Origin: Oribacterium asaccharolyticum ACB7
GTDB lineage: Bacteria; Bacillota; Clostridia; Lachnospirales; Lachnospiraceae
Length of the DNA: 64,000 nucleotides
Direction: 5' to 3'
Assembly (NCBI RefSeq): GCF_000238075.1
Contig: NZ_JH414506.1
Coordinates: forward strand, 63,788 to 127,787
Positions 52,346 through 62,658 of the stretch are shown here, piece after piece. Under the pieces are notes generated by a model. The model had not been told where the DNA came from. It did no database searches and saw only the letters and a list, made by a program, of their open reading frames with translations. The position numbers and the translations under genes are program-made. Positions within the stretch are counted from its first letter, which is position 1. Every line of letters starts with the position of its first letter.

Positions 52346-54322
52346 CTATTCCTTTTCAAATAGAATCTGTTTCAATACTTCTACCACTTCCTTCGCTCCC
52401 TGCCCCTCTTTCTCTCCAAGGAGGCAGGATCCTGCACCGAGAATCTTCTTACACATTTCTACTAAAACTTCATCTGCATTCATTTTTCCAAATGCATTTT
52501 CCTCTGCTTTTCTATTCTTCTGCAGCCTTTCTTCCTCCAAAAATTGAAGAATTTTTACGAGATACGCCTTTTTCATTGCTTCCGACTGCACTATGGTGTA
52601 ATCCGCATGAAATACCCCGGGAACGGTCACATAGTACTGCATATTGTAGAAGGCTTTCCTGTCTTCCGGATTCTCCGGATCAATTTCATCCGTCACAAAC
52701 CAGGGTATATAAATCAATTTTCCCGTAAATCGTTTCAGATTTCTGCTGTAAAATGCAGGCTCTATGGAAAAAACGGGATTATATTCGTCATAGGGAGAAT
52801 TCATCACGATGCAGTCCGGAAGTTCCTTCTCAAAATCATAGCTTTTATAATCCGTAATGGCGTATTCCTTTGGGAATTCCCCGCCTTCATAATGCATTTC
52901 CGTGAATGCTCCATTTACTGCTTTATCATAATAGGGAATCGGGATAATCTTACAAGCCACATTTTCCTTCCGCAGTGCATCGACCAACGGGCGAAGACAG
53001 GCAAAGTCTTTTGCCCTATGAAGAAGAAAGACCGCCTGTACTTTCAGCTCTTTCTTGACTCTATCTTTTAATGCCTTGAGAAGAGAAACGGTCCCTTCCT
53101 CCTGCATCTCTTCCTTCTTTTCTTCCGGAGATGATACACTCTGATATTTTTGGTACAGCATTTCACAATAGGATTCCAATAAAGAAATGGATTCCGCATC
53201 CTTTCCTATCTTTTCCTCGAGCAGTTCCCCGAAAGCAATAGCCGTTTCTTGTAACGTTGCAAGAAGGGATTGATATGAGTAATATTCCCCTTTTCGGAAC
53301 AGTTCACTCCCTCTCCTCTCCTCCAAAAGAAAACCGTCAAGAATCCCCAAGTACTGTTCCCTAAGGCTCCGGACGGGGTTTCGTTCCATACTCTCTTTCT
53401 GAAACGAATATCTCGGAAAAGCCTTAGCAGGTAAGATATGAGAAACTCGCTCCTCGGACTCTCTGTAGCACGGGTAAGTATGATCCTCTCCTGACTTGCT
53501 CTTCTTATGCCAGTCTCCATACTCGGAACAAAGTCGCATTTCATACCCTTTTGCTACCGGAAAGCGCATTCCACAAAAGGGAAGAAATATTGTGCTTTCA
53601 TAGGCTTTCCTTGGAAAACAACAATTCCCTAATAAATGGTGGTAGGGGAAAATCGCTATATTTTTCCCTATCGTTCCATTGAATTCTTGGAAAAACCGGT
53701 TAATCAGGCCTTTGATTTGAAGGTTCAAAGACAGGTTTCTGTCAAAATGAATTTGGAGAACCTCTTCCAGCTTTTCCAAAAGTAGCTCTACATCCTCCCT
53801 GCTTTTCCCTTCAAATACCTTGTTATTCAAACTGTAAAGCATGGTTAGAACTTCTTCCCTGTATCGCTCCTCCTCTTCTTTATCGGAAAGTTCATCCAAC
53901 AAGAAAATATCAATCTCCACTTTATAGGGAAAAAAGCAGTACTTTTCAAGCGTAGGAAGAGACATCACATCCTCTCTAAGTCCCACCTTCGGCACAAAAC
54001 TGGCCGTTTCTATATTCACTTCTATGGCCCTAATATAGAGCTCGTCCGGAAGCTCCTCTTTTGCAACACTTAAAAATTTCAGGTAGTCCTTTCGAAACAT
54101 CTCAATGTCCACATCATCATCCCAGGGAATGAACTGTCCCCCCTCCCGGACCGCCCCAAGAAGAGTTCCGGAGCCTAAGAAATAGGGAATCCGATGCTTT
54201 CTGCATATTTTATCGATTTCCTTTAAGACATTAAGCTCTGCGCCCCATGCCCTTTTCATCATGCCGGGAATATAGAATCCGTCCCGTACTTCATCATAAA
54301 AGAAATCCTTTTCCCATTGCAT
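52346..54322 (-). CDS. LicD domain fused to glycerophosphotransferase N-half (paralogue 2)
   Basis: The protein has 658 residues from MQWEKDFFYDEVRDG. GAGGAGG lies eight bases before 54322; the longer open frame overlaps the next gene and is not used. Same architecture as paralogue 1, with LicD motifs GSGTLLGAVRE and IPWDDDVDIEMF. It is the most diverged in the LicD middle (SEYGDWHKKSKSGEDHTYP) and in the linker. The GT-B half reads VQAVFLLHRAKDFACLRPL, then the conserved LPDCIVMNSPYDEYNPV. Confidence 0.85.
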   Translation of the reverse strand: MQWEKDFFYDEVRDGFYIPGMMKRAWGAELNVLKEIDKICRKHRIPYFLGSGTLLGAVREGGQFIPWDDDVDIEMFRKDYLKFLSVAKEELPDELYIRAIEVNIETASFVPKVGLREDVMSLPTLEKYCFFPYKVEIDIFLLDELSDKEEEERYREEVLTMLYSLNNKVFEGKSREDVELLLEKLEEVLQIHFDRNLSLNLQIKGLINRFFQEFNGTIGKNIAIFPYHHLLGNCCFPRKAYESTIFLPFCGMRFPVAKGYEMRLCSEYGDWHKKSKSGEDHTYPCYRESEERVSHILPAKAFPRYSFQKESMERNPVRSLREQYLGILDGFLLEERRGSELFRKGEYYSYQSLLATLQETAIAFGELLEEKIGKDAESISLLESYCEMLYQKYQSVSSPEEKKEEMQEEGTVSLLKALKDRVKKELKVQAVFLLHRAKDFACLRPLVDALRKENVACKIIPIPYYDKAVNGAFTEMHYEGGEFPKEYAITDYKSYDFEKELPDCIVMNSPYDEYNPVFSIEPAFYSRNLKRFTGKLIYIPWFVTDEIDPENPEDRKAFYNMQYYVTVPGVFHADYTIVQSEAMKKAYLVKILQFLEEERLQKNRKAEENAFGKMNADEVLVEMCKKILGAGSCLLGEKEGQGAKEVVEVLKQILFEKE

Positions 54323-54368
54323 CGTAGTGCCTCCTCTTTTCACCATTTCCACTCTTCTGATGGAGCTA

Positions 54369-56363
54369 TCACAGCTCTTCCAATATCTTCCGAAATGCTT
54401 CTGCCACTTCCTTCGTCCCCTGTCCCGCCTTCTCTCCAAGAAGACAAGAACCGGCACCTATAATTTTCTTCTCCATCTGCTCCAAGACGTCTTTCCTATT
54501 CAACAAAGCTTCTTTTCTTTGGATCCTATCCGCGTTTCCTGCGTTCTCTTCCAAGTCTTCTTCCCCCTCCAAAAATCGGGAAATCTTTTCGAGATACGCT
54601 TCTCGCATTCCTTCCGACTGCACAATCGTGTAATCCGCATGGATGATTCCGGGAACAGTCACATAGTAGCGCATATTATAGAATGACTTTCCGTCTTCCG
54701 GATTCTCCGAATCAATCTCATCCGTCACAAACCAGGGGATATAGACCAATTTATTCGTATATTGCTTTAACTTTTCGCTATAGAAAAATGGATCTACACT
54801 CCAGACCGGATTAAAGGCATCATAGGGGGAGTTCATTACGATGCAGTCCGGCAGTTCCGCCGCAAAATTATAGCTTCTATAATCCGTAATCGGGTATTCT
54901 TTGGGGAAATTCTCCCCTTCATAATGCATCTCCGAAAGACTTCCGTCTCCCAAACAATCAAAGTAGGGAATAGGCATCAGCTTCACTTCCGTGTCTTCTC
55001 TCTCCCGTAACGCATCAATGAGCGGACGAAGGCTCGCAAAGTGCTTTGCACTGTGCGGAAGAAAAATGACCTGTCTTTTAATTTCTTTTTCCAGAGCCGC
55101 ATGCAAGTTCTGCAGAAGTGCTCTAAGTCTTTCCAGCTGCATTTTACTCTCTTCCATAGCGGAAGATTGTGGTGCCATTAAGGAAGAGTGCAGGTGAAAG
55201 AGCGATTCACAAAAGCCTTCCAGAAGACAAACACTTTCCGTCCCCTCACCCTTTCTTTCCTCTATAGCGTTTCCGAGTATCACGGCACGTTCCTGCAAAG
55301 AAGGAAGCGCAGAAAGCACTGCATCATACTTCCTTTCCGAAAACGCTTTCTCCAGTTCCTGCTCCCCCAAAACAAAGGAATCTGCAAACTGCCTGCAGAT
55401 TTCTCGGAAATTTTCTACGCGCGGTCTTTCAAGATCCTTCTCCTGAAAAACATAGTCGAATAACCACTTCTCCTTCAGTAACGCGTGAAGCTGCTTTTCA
55501 TACTTTTTAAAATAGGGATAATTATGCTCTCCCCCGGCTTTTACCCGTTTTCGATAATTCCCATAAATCACCTTTAAAACCGTATCATAATCGACAGGTG
55601 CAGGAAACGGATACCCGCAAAAAGCAATCTGTGTTTCTCCCTGAAAGGCTTTCTTTGGAAATTTCGTTTTCGGATGATACAACTGATAGGGAAGATATGC
55701 CACTTCTTCTCCTCTTCCGTTATACAACTGACAAAATGCATGAAAAGCATGGTACAGCTCCGGAAGAAAATTTTCTTCCTCCGTAAAATGGAACGGAATC
55801 AGCTCCTCAATAAGCTGAACCTCTTTCTGGAAGCATTCTTTCCCGACTCCGTTTTGCTCAACAGAAGCAATCATAATCGTCAGCATCTTCAATACTTCTT
55901 TACGACGAGACTCTACCTCTTCGTCCTTTGCGAGATCGTCCAAAATAAAAATATCGACTATCGCAGGATAGGGAAATTCATAAAATGTCCGCAAGGCTTC
56001 AGCACGGAACTCCATCTCCGAAATCGAAATAGCGGCTAGATAACCTTTATCTTTCTCTCCATCTTGGCCAAACGAAAACGTCAACTCCGATATTATCTCC
56101 CCCTCCACCACCCGAGAAAACTTTTTAAAATCATCCCTCAACATAATGACATCCAAATCATCATCCCAGGGAATAAAATTGCCCTCCCTGACAGCACCGA
56201 GCAGCGTTCCCGCACTGATAAAATAGTGTATGTCATATTTTTTACAGATTCTGTCAATCTCAGATAGAATCTTCATACTTGCGCCCCATGCTCTCTTCAT
56301 CATCCCGGGTATATAGAATCCATCACGCACTTCATCATAAAAGAAATCTGCTGCCAAGTTCAT
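54369..56363 (-). CDS. LicD domain fused to glycerophosphotransferase N-half (paralogue 3)
   Basis: This 664-residue protein starts with the same 28 residues as paralogue 1 (MNLAADFFYDEVRDG...). LicD motifs are AGTLLGAVRE and IPWDDDLDVIML. The linker and GT-B half are nearly the same as in paralogues 1 and 4 (SEMHYEGENFPKEYPITDYR; GAGSCLLGEKAGQGTKEV). It looks like a recent duplicate or a gene-conversion partner. Confidence 0.85.
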   Translation of the reverse strand: MNLAADFFYDEVRDGFYIPGMMKRAWGASMKILSEIDRICKKYDIHYFISAGTLLGAVREGNFIPWDDDLDVIMLRDDFKKFSRVVEGEIISELTFSFGQDGEKDKGYLAAISISEMEFRAEALRTFYEFPYPAIVDIFILDDLAKDEEVESRRKEVLKMLTIMIASVEQNGVGKECFQKEVQLIEELIPFHFTEEENFLPELYHAFHAFCQLYNGRGEEVAYLPYQLYHPKTKFPKKAFQGETQIAFCGYPFPAPVDYDTVLKVIYGNYRKRVKAGGEHNYPYFKKYEKQLHALLKEKWLFDYVFQEKDLERPRVENFREICRQFADSFVLGEQELEKAFSERKYDAVLSALPSLQERAVILGNAIEERKGEGTESVCLLEGFCESLFHLHSSLMAPQSSAMEESKMQLERLRALLQNLHAALEKEIKRQVIFLPHSAKHFASLRPLIDALREREDTEVKLMPIPYFDCLGDGSLSEMHYEGENFPKEYPITDYRSYNFAAELPDCIVMNSPYDAFNPVWSVDPFFYSEKLKQYTNKLVYIPWFVTDEIDSENPEDGKSFYNMRYYVTVPGIIHADYTIVQSEGMREAYLEKISRFLEGEEDLEENAGNADRIQRKEALLNRKDVLEQMEKKIIGAGSCLLGEKAGQGTKEVAEAFRKILEEL

Positions 56364-56416
56364 AAATAATCCCCCTTCCTACAGTATTTCACTTTCTCTT
56401 TTTTCTTACTTCCTGC

Positions 56417-58471
56417 TCATTTAGAAAGGAGCTGCAGAAAGTACATAACTACTTCCTTCGTCCCCTGTCCCTCTTTCTCTCCAAGGAGACAGGAACCGGC
56501 GCCTAGAATTTTCTGCTGCATCATTTGCATCAGCTCGTCTATGCTTCTTTCCTTAAGGCAGGCATCCTTTCTTTGTAGACTATCCCCGTTTTCTGCTTTC
56601 CCTTCCAGGTTTTCTTCTTCCCCCTCCAAAAACCGGGAAATCTTTTCGAGATACGCTTCTCGCATTTCTTCCGACTGAACAATCGTGTAATCCGCATGGA
56701 ACACCCCGGGAACAGTCACATAGTAGCGCATATTGTAGAAGGCCTTTCCGTCTTCCGGATTCTCCGGATCAATTTCATCCGTCACAAACCAGGGGATATA
56801 GACCAATTTATTCGTATATTGCTTTAATTTTTCACTATAGAAAAAAGGGTCCACACTCCAAACCGGATTAAAGGCGTCATAAGGAGAATTCATGACGATG
56901 CAGTCCGGCAGTTCCGCCGCAAAATTATAACTTCTATAATCCGTAATCGGGTATTCTTTCGGAAAATCCTCCCCTTCATAATGCATTTCCGAGAGACTTC
57001 CGTCTCCCATTCGGTCAAAGTAGGGAATCGGCATCAGCTTCACTTCCGTGTCTTCCCTTTCCTGTAACGCATCGATGAGCGGGCGAAGGCTTGCAAAATG
57101 CTTTGCGCTGTGCGGAAGAAAGACGACCTGTCTCTTGCAATCGCGCTCCAGCGCCTCTTTTAAGTTCTTAAGGCAGTTCCCCGCTTTTATCAACTGATCC
57201 GCTGCAATCTGTTCCACTGCAACCTGCTCCGTTGCAAGCTGTTCCGCTACAAGCTCTCCCGATGCATCTCCGGAAGGTCCTTCCTGCAAAGTAAGATAAG
57301 CCTCATACAAGGCTTCGCAATACCTTTCCAAAATAGAAACTGATTCTTTTTCCTTCCCCTTCTTCTGCTCTATGGCTGTTCCGAGAGAGATTGCTGTCTC
57401 CTGCAAAAGCGGGAGCTCGGAAAGTGCGGGAGAGGCATTGCCTCTTTGAATCTGCTCCGCTAAAGATTTACTTTTCTCCAGAAGGTAGTCTGCCGTAAGA
57501 AAAGTTAAATCTCGAAAGCTTTGAACCTTCGGTCTTTCCAAGTCTTCCTTCTTAAACGTATAGCTAAAGAAGCGCTCTCTTCCGAGCATCTTCGCGAGCT
57601 CCTGCTCTTTCTCTTTGAAATAAGGATAATCGTGCTCTCCGCCTGCCTTCACCTTCTTATGGTAATCCCCGTATGTACACTGCAAAAGTCTGTCATAACC
57701 GCTAGGAATCGGTAGAGATAAATTGCAGAAAGGAGCCCATTCTCTTTTCTCAAAAACCGCTCGCGGATACCGGTCCTTTCGCATCATATATAAAGGCATA
57801 AAAGTCAGTGTATTTCCTCCCCGCCCATTGAACTCCTGATAGACCCGGTCCATCACTCCGCTTAGCTGGGTAAGGATAGAGCGCCTCCGGTCAAGCTGTA
57901 CGGAAAAGAGTTTCTCTATCTGCTTTAACTCCTCTTCCCATTTTGCCGGCTCCCCTTCTCTCCCCTCTACCTTTTTCATCATTTGAAAAAGCAGATGTAC
58001 TTTATTTTCTCTCTGTCTTTCCTCTTCCGGATCCTCGGCCAGTTCATCAAGGGGAAAAATATCCACAAAGGCATGGTAGGGAAATTCCCGGTACTTGGAA
58101 AAGAGTTTAGGATGAAAACAGAGTACCGCGGAGCGAACACACGGATTCATCCCCCAAAAATCCGGATTCGTTTCTAAAGAATCGAGGGCAAGCTCTTCCG
58201 GAAGTTCCTTTTCCGCTACAGAAAGAAAGCGATTAAAATCAGACCGCAACATCATAAGATCAATATCATCATCCCAAGGAATAAAAGAGGAGGAACGCAC
58301 AGCCCCAAGTAAAGTCCCATAGCCGGCATAATACGGAATTTCGTATTTTCTGCAAATCCTGTCGACTTCGGACAGAATGGTAAGCCCCGCTCCCCAGGCT
58401 CTTTTCATTATGGAAGGAATATAGAAACCGTCTTGCACTTCCTCATAGAAAAACTCTCTTTTTAACTCCAT
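56417..58471 (-). CDS. LicD domain fused to glycerophosphotransferase N-half (paralogue 4)
   Basis: This protein has 684 residues; the second of two adjacent ATGs (58471) is better spaced from AAAGGAG. The LicD part is diverged (GYGTLLGAVRSSSFIPWDDDID). The GT-B half is almost identical to paralogues 1 and 3. The linker carries a five-residue repeat (VAEQLATEQVAVEQIAADQL) encoded by a 15-bp DNA repeat at 57201-57260. Confidence 0.85.
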   Translation of the reverse strand: MELKREFFYEEVQDGFYIPSIMKRAWGAGLTILSEVDRICRKYEIPYYAGYGTLLGAVRSSSFIPWDDDIDLMMLRSDFNRFLSVAEKELPEELALDSLETNPDFWGMNPCVRSAVLCFHPKLFSKYREFPYHAFVDIFPLDELAEDPEEERQRENKVHLLFQMMKKVEGREGEPAKWEEELKQIEKLFSVQLDRRRSILTQLSGVMDRVYQEFNGRGGNTLTFMPLYMMRKDRYPRAVFEKREWAPFCNLSLPIPSGYDRLLQCTYGDYHKKVKAGGEHDYPYFKEKEQELAKMLGRERFFSYTFKKEDLERPKVQSFRDLTFLTADYLLEKSKSLAEQIQRGNASPALSELPLLQETAISLGTAIEQKKGKEKESVSILERYCEALYEAYLTLQEGPSGDASGELVAEQLATEQVAVEQIAADQLIKAGNCLKNLKEALERDCKRQVVFLPHSAKHFASLRPLIDALQEREDTEVKLMPIPYFDRMGDGSLSEMHYEGEDFPKEYPITDYRSYNFAAELPDCIVMNSPYDAFNPVWSVDPFFYSEKLKQYTNKLVYIPWFVTDEIDPENPEDGKAFYNMRYYVTVPGVFHADYTIVQSEEMREAYLEKISRFLEGEEENLEGKAENGDSLQRKDACLKERSIDELMQMMQQKILGAGSCLLGEKEGQGTKEVVMYFLQLLSK
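57201..57260. repeat. Four 15-bp units inside LicD paralogue 4
   Basis: Units of the type GCTGCAATCTGTTCC follow each other in frame at a 15-base period and encode the EQxAx repeat. Copy-number slippage would keep the frame. Confidence 0.7.
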
Positions 58472-58511
58472 CATTCTCCTTTATGATCCCCTTTTTCAAA
58501 AACAAAATCGA

Positions 58512-60665
58512 CTATTCTTCCTTTCCGCTAAGCATGGCTTTAAAAAATGCATAGATTGCTTTCCCGGAAGAACCGACATGTACCGAAAGCTCCTCCAATT
58601 TTCTCTTGGAATCATCCTCATCAAAAGCATAGAGAAGCGGTCTTTCCTCCAAATAATCCGAAAGACTGTACAATGCAGTTTCCTGTAAACCGTAGGAAAA
58701 ACTCCGCCAGGGCAGAAAACCGGAAATCAGTTCCTCCGCCGGAAACAGGAATTCTACATGCTCTATTTCTTCTCCTTTTTCCGGAAAAGCTTCTCTATCT
58801 TCCTCCTCGTGAAGAACTCCTTCTTTCAGTTCCTTAATCCCATGGGTTTTAAGTGAAAATCGAACGTCGAAGGAATAGTTCTCCGCCTTACAGAAGAGAT
58901 ATTCCCCGCCTCGATAGCTCCCGCTAAAGGCATCGGGTTTACACCCTCCTTCGGGAAGGGGAAGCTTCCTCGGCTCTTTCCCCTTTTCCAGAATCAGAAA
59001 ATGATTGCCGGCCCTCGGAGTCAGAATCCACCTGCCCTCATAAAAATAGGCCTCTCCGTATTCATCTGCCGGAACCGGCATATATTCCCTTGCTGAAACA
59101 GACATGCTTTCCTGTTCCGGAATTCCCCACTCCGATAAGGCAAGCTTTCGAATGCGGAGTCTGTCTCCTTCCAACTGCCCCATTAATAAAAATCTTCCTT
59201 CGTAAACAAGCGCTTCCTCCGGCTCCTTTTTCCCGGACAGAGCAAAGGATTGCCTTTTCATCCTATGGAAAAGCCTGAGAAAATATGCTGTAAGCCTCTG
59301 TTCCTGATTTCTTTCTCCCTGATTTCGCTCCTCCTGCCTTCTTTCTTCCGATACCGTACTGTCCAGTATAAAGAGCGGTTTTCCCTCTGCGAGGAAGAGG
59401 GCTGCCATAGAACTTGTCTCATCTCCCAGATAAACGGAAGAAAGCGCAACCGCTCTTTCCGGTTCTGCGGAAGAATCATAGATTCCGATTTCCTCTGTGA
59501 GATATCTTAGCTTCAGTTCCAGAAAACGCTTCCTGTATGCTGTGTCTACCGCCAAAAAACTGCTTTCCAATAAAGGATGCGGACGCCATAAAAGACAGTA
59601 TTTCGGATTTTCTTTGAACAAGCTGAAAACTTCTTCCATCTTCTGCAGGAAGGACTCCGGATTACCCAACATTTCTTCTATGACGGTATTATAATAATAA
59701 ATCTTCCTTCCTCCGGCAATTCTCTTCCAGTCTTCCGGCATCTCCGGCGGATTCTGACTGTAGGCTAAAGCTCTGTCCAGTTTCGGACTGCCGAGTATAC
59801 GTGCTTTCTCCTGCACCTCTTTCGGAAGTCTCTGTTTGTGCTCTTCACTTTGCACCACAATGTGATGCACATAGCGATAGGCCGGCATAAATAAAGAACC
59901 GAAGCCGGCCTTTCCCATAGTTGTATAGTAAGGAATATAAACTAAATTGTCCGTAAAATCTTTTAAGCGAAAGGAATAGTAGCGCGGATCGACAGAAGTC
60001 AAAATGTTTTTGTCATCATAGGGATTGTGGATGTAAATGACATCCGGCTGTGCTTCTTCCAGGGAAAATCCCTCGTCTATGGTTTTGATTTCACTTGGAA
60101 ACTCCGCCCTCTCATTGATTCGCTTTCCGAATTTTCCATCCTCTTTTTCATAATATGTAATCGGCATCACCAGCGCTTCACAGGAAGGATCCTGTAACGC
60201 CGCAAAATACACCGACTCCATACTATCCCACATGGATGCCTTATAGGGAAGAAACAAATGTAAGCTCTTGGATGGAATGGAAGCAATTGCCTCTTCAATT
60301 TCAGAAAAACAGGATTCCGCCCTGTCTAAATGGGATATCGCACGCTTTGCGCACGATACTTGTTGAGAATCAAAAGCTGAACTGTCTAAGTTCTCTTCTC
60401 CTTCTTTCTCTTCCGTCTTAATCAGAGATAGATAGCAGGAATAAAGCGCCTCTTGGTAAGAGGAAAACAGTGCTTCTCTTTCCGCCTTTCCGTTAAGCTC
60501 TTGTTCCGTATCCCGTTCTATCTTTTCCATGCCTTCCTGACAAAGCACCAAAAGGGAGATGGCTTCCTCGCCTCTCCCTTCCTCTATTCCCTCTCGAATC
60601 GTAGAATGTGCCTCCTTATAGCACTGTAATAAGGAGACTATCTGTTCTTTCTTCTTCTTTCGCAT
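58512..60665 (-). CDS. CDP-glycerol glycerophosphotransferase-like protein (full length, second copy)
   Basis: This 717-residue paralogue of the protein at 48139-50172 has the same order of blocks: LFLPYKASMWDSMES, VIYIHNPYDDKN, RILGSPKLD, LLWRPHPLLESSF and YLGDETSSMAALF. The last reads D-E-T-S-S, nearer to the D-x-S-S of teichoic-acid polymerases than in the first copy. An insertion EERRQEERNQGERNQEQR is low complexity. It sits between LicD paralogues 4 and 5. Confidence 0.75.
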   Translation of the reverse strand: MRKKKKEQIVSLLQCYKEAHSTIREGIEEGRGEEAISLLVLCQEGMEKIERDTEQELNGKAEREALFSSYQEALYSCYLSLIKTEEKEGEENLDSSAFDSQQVSCAKRAISHLDRAESCFSEIEEAIASIPSKSLHLFLPYKASMWDSMESVYFAALQDPSCEALVMPITYYEKEDGKFGKRINERAEFPSEIKTIDEGFSLEEAQPDVIYIHNPYDDKNILTSVDPRYYSFRLKDFTDNLVYIPYYTTMGKAGFGSLFMPAYRYVHHIVVQSEEHKQRLPKEVQEKARILGSPKLDRALAYSQNPPEMPEDWKRIAGGRKIYYYNTVIEEMLGNPESFLQKMEEVFSLFKENPKYCLLWRPHPLLESSFLAVDTAYRKRFLELKLRYLTEEIGIYDSSAEPERAVALSSVYLGDETSSMAALFLAEGKPLFILDSTVSEERRQEERNQGERNQEQRLTAYFLRLFHRMKRQSFALSGKKEPEEALVYEGRFLLMGQLEGDRLRIRKLALSEWGIPEQESMSVSAREYMPVPADEYGEAYFYEGRWILTPRAGNHFLILEKGKEPRKLPLPEGGCKPDAFSGSYRGGEYLFCKAENYSFDVRFSLKTHGIKELKEGVLHEEEDREAFPEKGEEIEHVEFLFPAEELISGFLPWRSFSYGLQETALYSLSDYLEERPLLYAFDEDDSKRKLEELSVHVGSSGKAIYAFFKAMLSGKEE

Positions 60666-60686
60666 CTCTCATTCCTCAAGTTTTTC

Positions 60687-62639
60687 CTATTTTTGCAAAA
60701 AACTTTTGAACTCCTCCAAAACTTCCTTCGTCCCCTGTCCTTTCTTCTCACCGAAGAGACAGGAGCCTGCACCGGAAATCTTCTTTTCCATCTTTTTCCG
60801 AACTTCCGATCCGTAAAAACTTTCAATCTTTGCAAGATAGGCTTCCTTCATTGCTGCCGACTGCACGATGGTGAGGTCGGCGTGAAAGACTCCCGGAACC
60901 GTCACATAGTACTTCATGTTGTAAAAAGCCTTCCCGTCTTCTTCTGCCTGCGGGTCGATTTCGTCCGTCACAAACCAAGGAATATAGATCAGTTTTCCGG
61001 TAAATTTCTTCATTTCTTTACTATAGAAAAAAGGGTCCACTGTCCAAACAGAATTATAGTCATCATAAGGAGAGTTGATAACGATGACATCCGGAATTTC
61101 CTTTGCAAAGTCATAACTTTGATAGTCCGTAATTTGATACTTTGCCGGAAATTCTTTCCCTTCATAATGTATCTTACTGAAGCTGCCATCTCCCCTTGAA
61201 TCAAAGTACGGAATAGGCATAAGTCTACAATCCGCATCACCCGCATCCTGCAAAGCGTCAATCAAGGGTCGGACACTTTCAAAAAACTTGGTACTGTGGA
61301 CTAAGAAAACAATCTCTCGTTTCCATTCTTTTTCCAGTGTGCTGTGTAGATGCTTGAGAAAAGAAGCTGGTTTTTGTATTTTCTCACACAATTCCTTCTT
61401 TTCTTCCGAGGAAACTTCTGAATCCTGTTCTTCCTCTTTCAACTTGCTTTCGTGCAGACTTTGGTAAGCTTCAAACAAGGCTTCACAGTATTGCTCTAAA
61501 AGAGCAACCGCCTCCGTCCCCTCACCTCTTTTCTGCTCAATAAGATCTCCTAGGGCAATGGCTTCAGCTTGTCGTGCTGAAAGGGAAGACAGGACATCGC
61601 CGGTGTTCTCCGAAAGATAATCCTCCACAAGCTTCTTTTGGGCATCCAGCAACTGATCCGCCGTTTTCAGCACAAGTTCCCTGCAGCTCTCTACTTTTTC
61701 TCTTTCCAAATCTTCTTTTGAAAAGCAATATTCAAAAATCCACTGCTCTCCCAATTCGTGTTTTACATTTTCTTCTTGTGTCTTAAAAAAAGGATAGTCA
61801 TGCTCTCCCCCCGCCTTCACGTTATTCCTATAATCACCATAGTCAATTTCAAGAATTTTCTCGTAATCACCCGGCACCGGAAACTCTTTCCCGCAAAAGC
61901 TAAGATATTTTGTTGTATCAAAAGCCTTAACAGGGTACGCTGATCCTCGCATCATATAAATCGGCATCGTTGCAATGCGACTCCCCCCTCTTCCATTAAA
62001 GCACTGGAAGCTCCGCTCCATAAATTGTCTAATCTGCCCTTCCATAGGCACATTCCTGTCAAATCGTACTTGAAAGAGCTCTTCTGCTCCTTTTAATTCC
62101 TCCTCCACTGCTTCACTTTGCTCGCCCTTTTCTCTCATAATATCAATGATTTTAAGGAGCAAACGAAACAAACTTCTTCTGTATGACTCCTCTTCCTCTG
62201 TATAGGCAAGTTCATCCAATACAAAAATATCTACAAATGTACAATACGGAAAAGCGCAATATTTCTGAAAAATATCATTTTGAAAGCGCTCTCTTGTCAT
62301 ACTTATGACTGCATTTAAACCTCTGAATTCACTATCTTTCTCAATAGAAAGCAGTTCCAATTCTTTGGGAAGTTCTTTCTCTAAAAGATTAGTGAAACGA
62401 TAATAATCTCCTCGAAACATCATGATGTCTATATCGTCGTCCCAAGGAATAAATCCTTGATCCCGCACCGCTCCAAGGAGAGTTCCGTACCCTAAATAAT
62501 AAGGAATATTATGCTTTTTGCAGATTCTGTCTATCTCTAAAAGAATCGTAAGTTCTGCTCCCCATGCTCTTTTCACGATGCCGGGAACATAAAAGCCGCT
62601 ACGCACTTCATCATAGAAAAAATCTCTTGTAAACTCCAT
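60687..62639 (-). CDS. LicD domain fused to glycerophosphotransferase N-half (paralogue 5)
   Basis: This protein is 650 residues from MEFTRDFFYDEVRSG; AAAGGAG precedes 62639, so the in-frame ATG at 62654 is less likely. LicD motifs are GYGTLLGAVRDQGFIPWDDDID. The GT-B half is more diverged (EIVFLVHSTKFFESVRPLID; CLFGEKKGQGTKEV). The tail after the last conserved block is short. Confidence 0.85.
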   Translation of the reverse strand: MEFTRDFFYDEVRSGFYVPGIVKRAWGAELTILLEIDRICKKHNIPYYLGYGTLLGAVRDQGFIPWDDDIDIMMFRGDYYRFTNLLEKELPKELELLSIEKDSEFRGLNAVISMTRERFQNDIFQKYCAFPYCTFVDIFVLDELAYTEEEESYRRSLFRLLLKIIDIMREKGEQSEAVEEELKGAEELFQVRFDRNVPMEGQIRQFMERSFQCFNGRGGSRIATMPIYMMRGSAYPVKAFDTTKYLSFCGKEFPVPGDYEKILEIDYGDYRNNVKAGGEHDYPFFKTQEENVKHELGEQWIFEYCFSKEDLEREKVESCRELVLKTADQLLDAQKKLVEDYLSENTGDVLSSLSARQAEAIALGDLIEQKRGEGTEAVALLEQYCEALFEAYQSLHESKLKEEEQDSEVSSEEKKELCEKIQKPASFLKHLHSTLEKEWKREIVFLVHSTKFFESVRPLIDALQDAGDADCRLMPIPYFDSRGDGSFSKIHYEGKEFPAKYQITDYQSYDFAKEIPDVIVINSPYDDYNSVWTVDPFFYSKEMKKFTGKLIYIPWFVTDEIDPQAEEDGKAFYNMKYYVTVPGVFHADLTIVQSAAMKEAYLAKIESFYGSEVRKKMEKKISGAGSCLFGEKKGQGTKEVLEEFKSFLQK

Positions 62640-62658
62640 AATACTCCTTTCCATCTTT

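Noticed and set aside
54323..54457. Longer N-terminus for LicD paralogue 2
   Set aside because: It would overlap the end of paralogue 3 by 89 bases and adds an Arg-rich segment not found in the other copies. The start at 54322 has a strong ribosome binding site and aligns with its paralogues.
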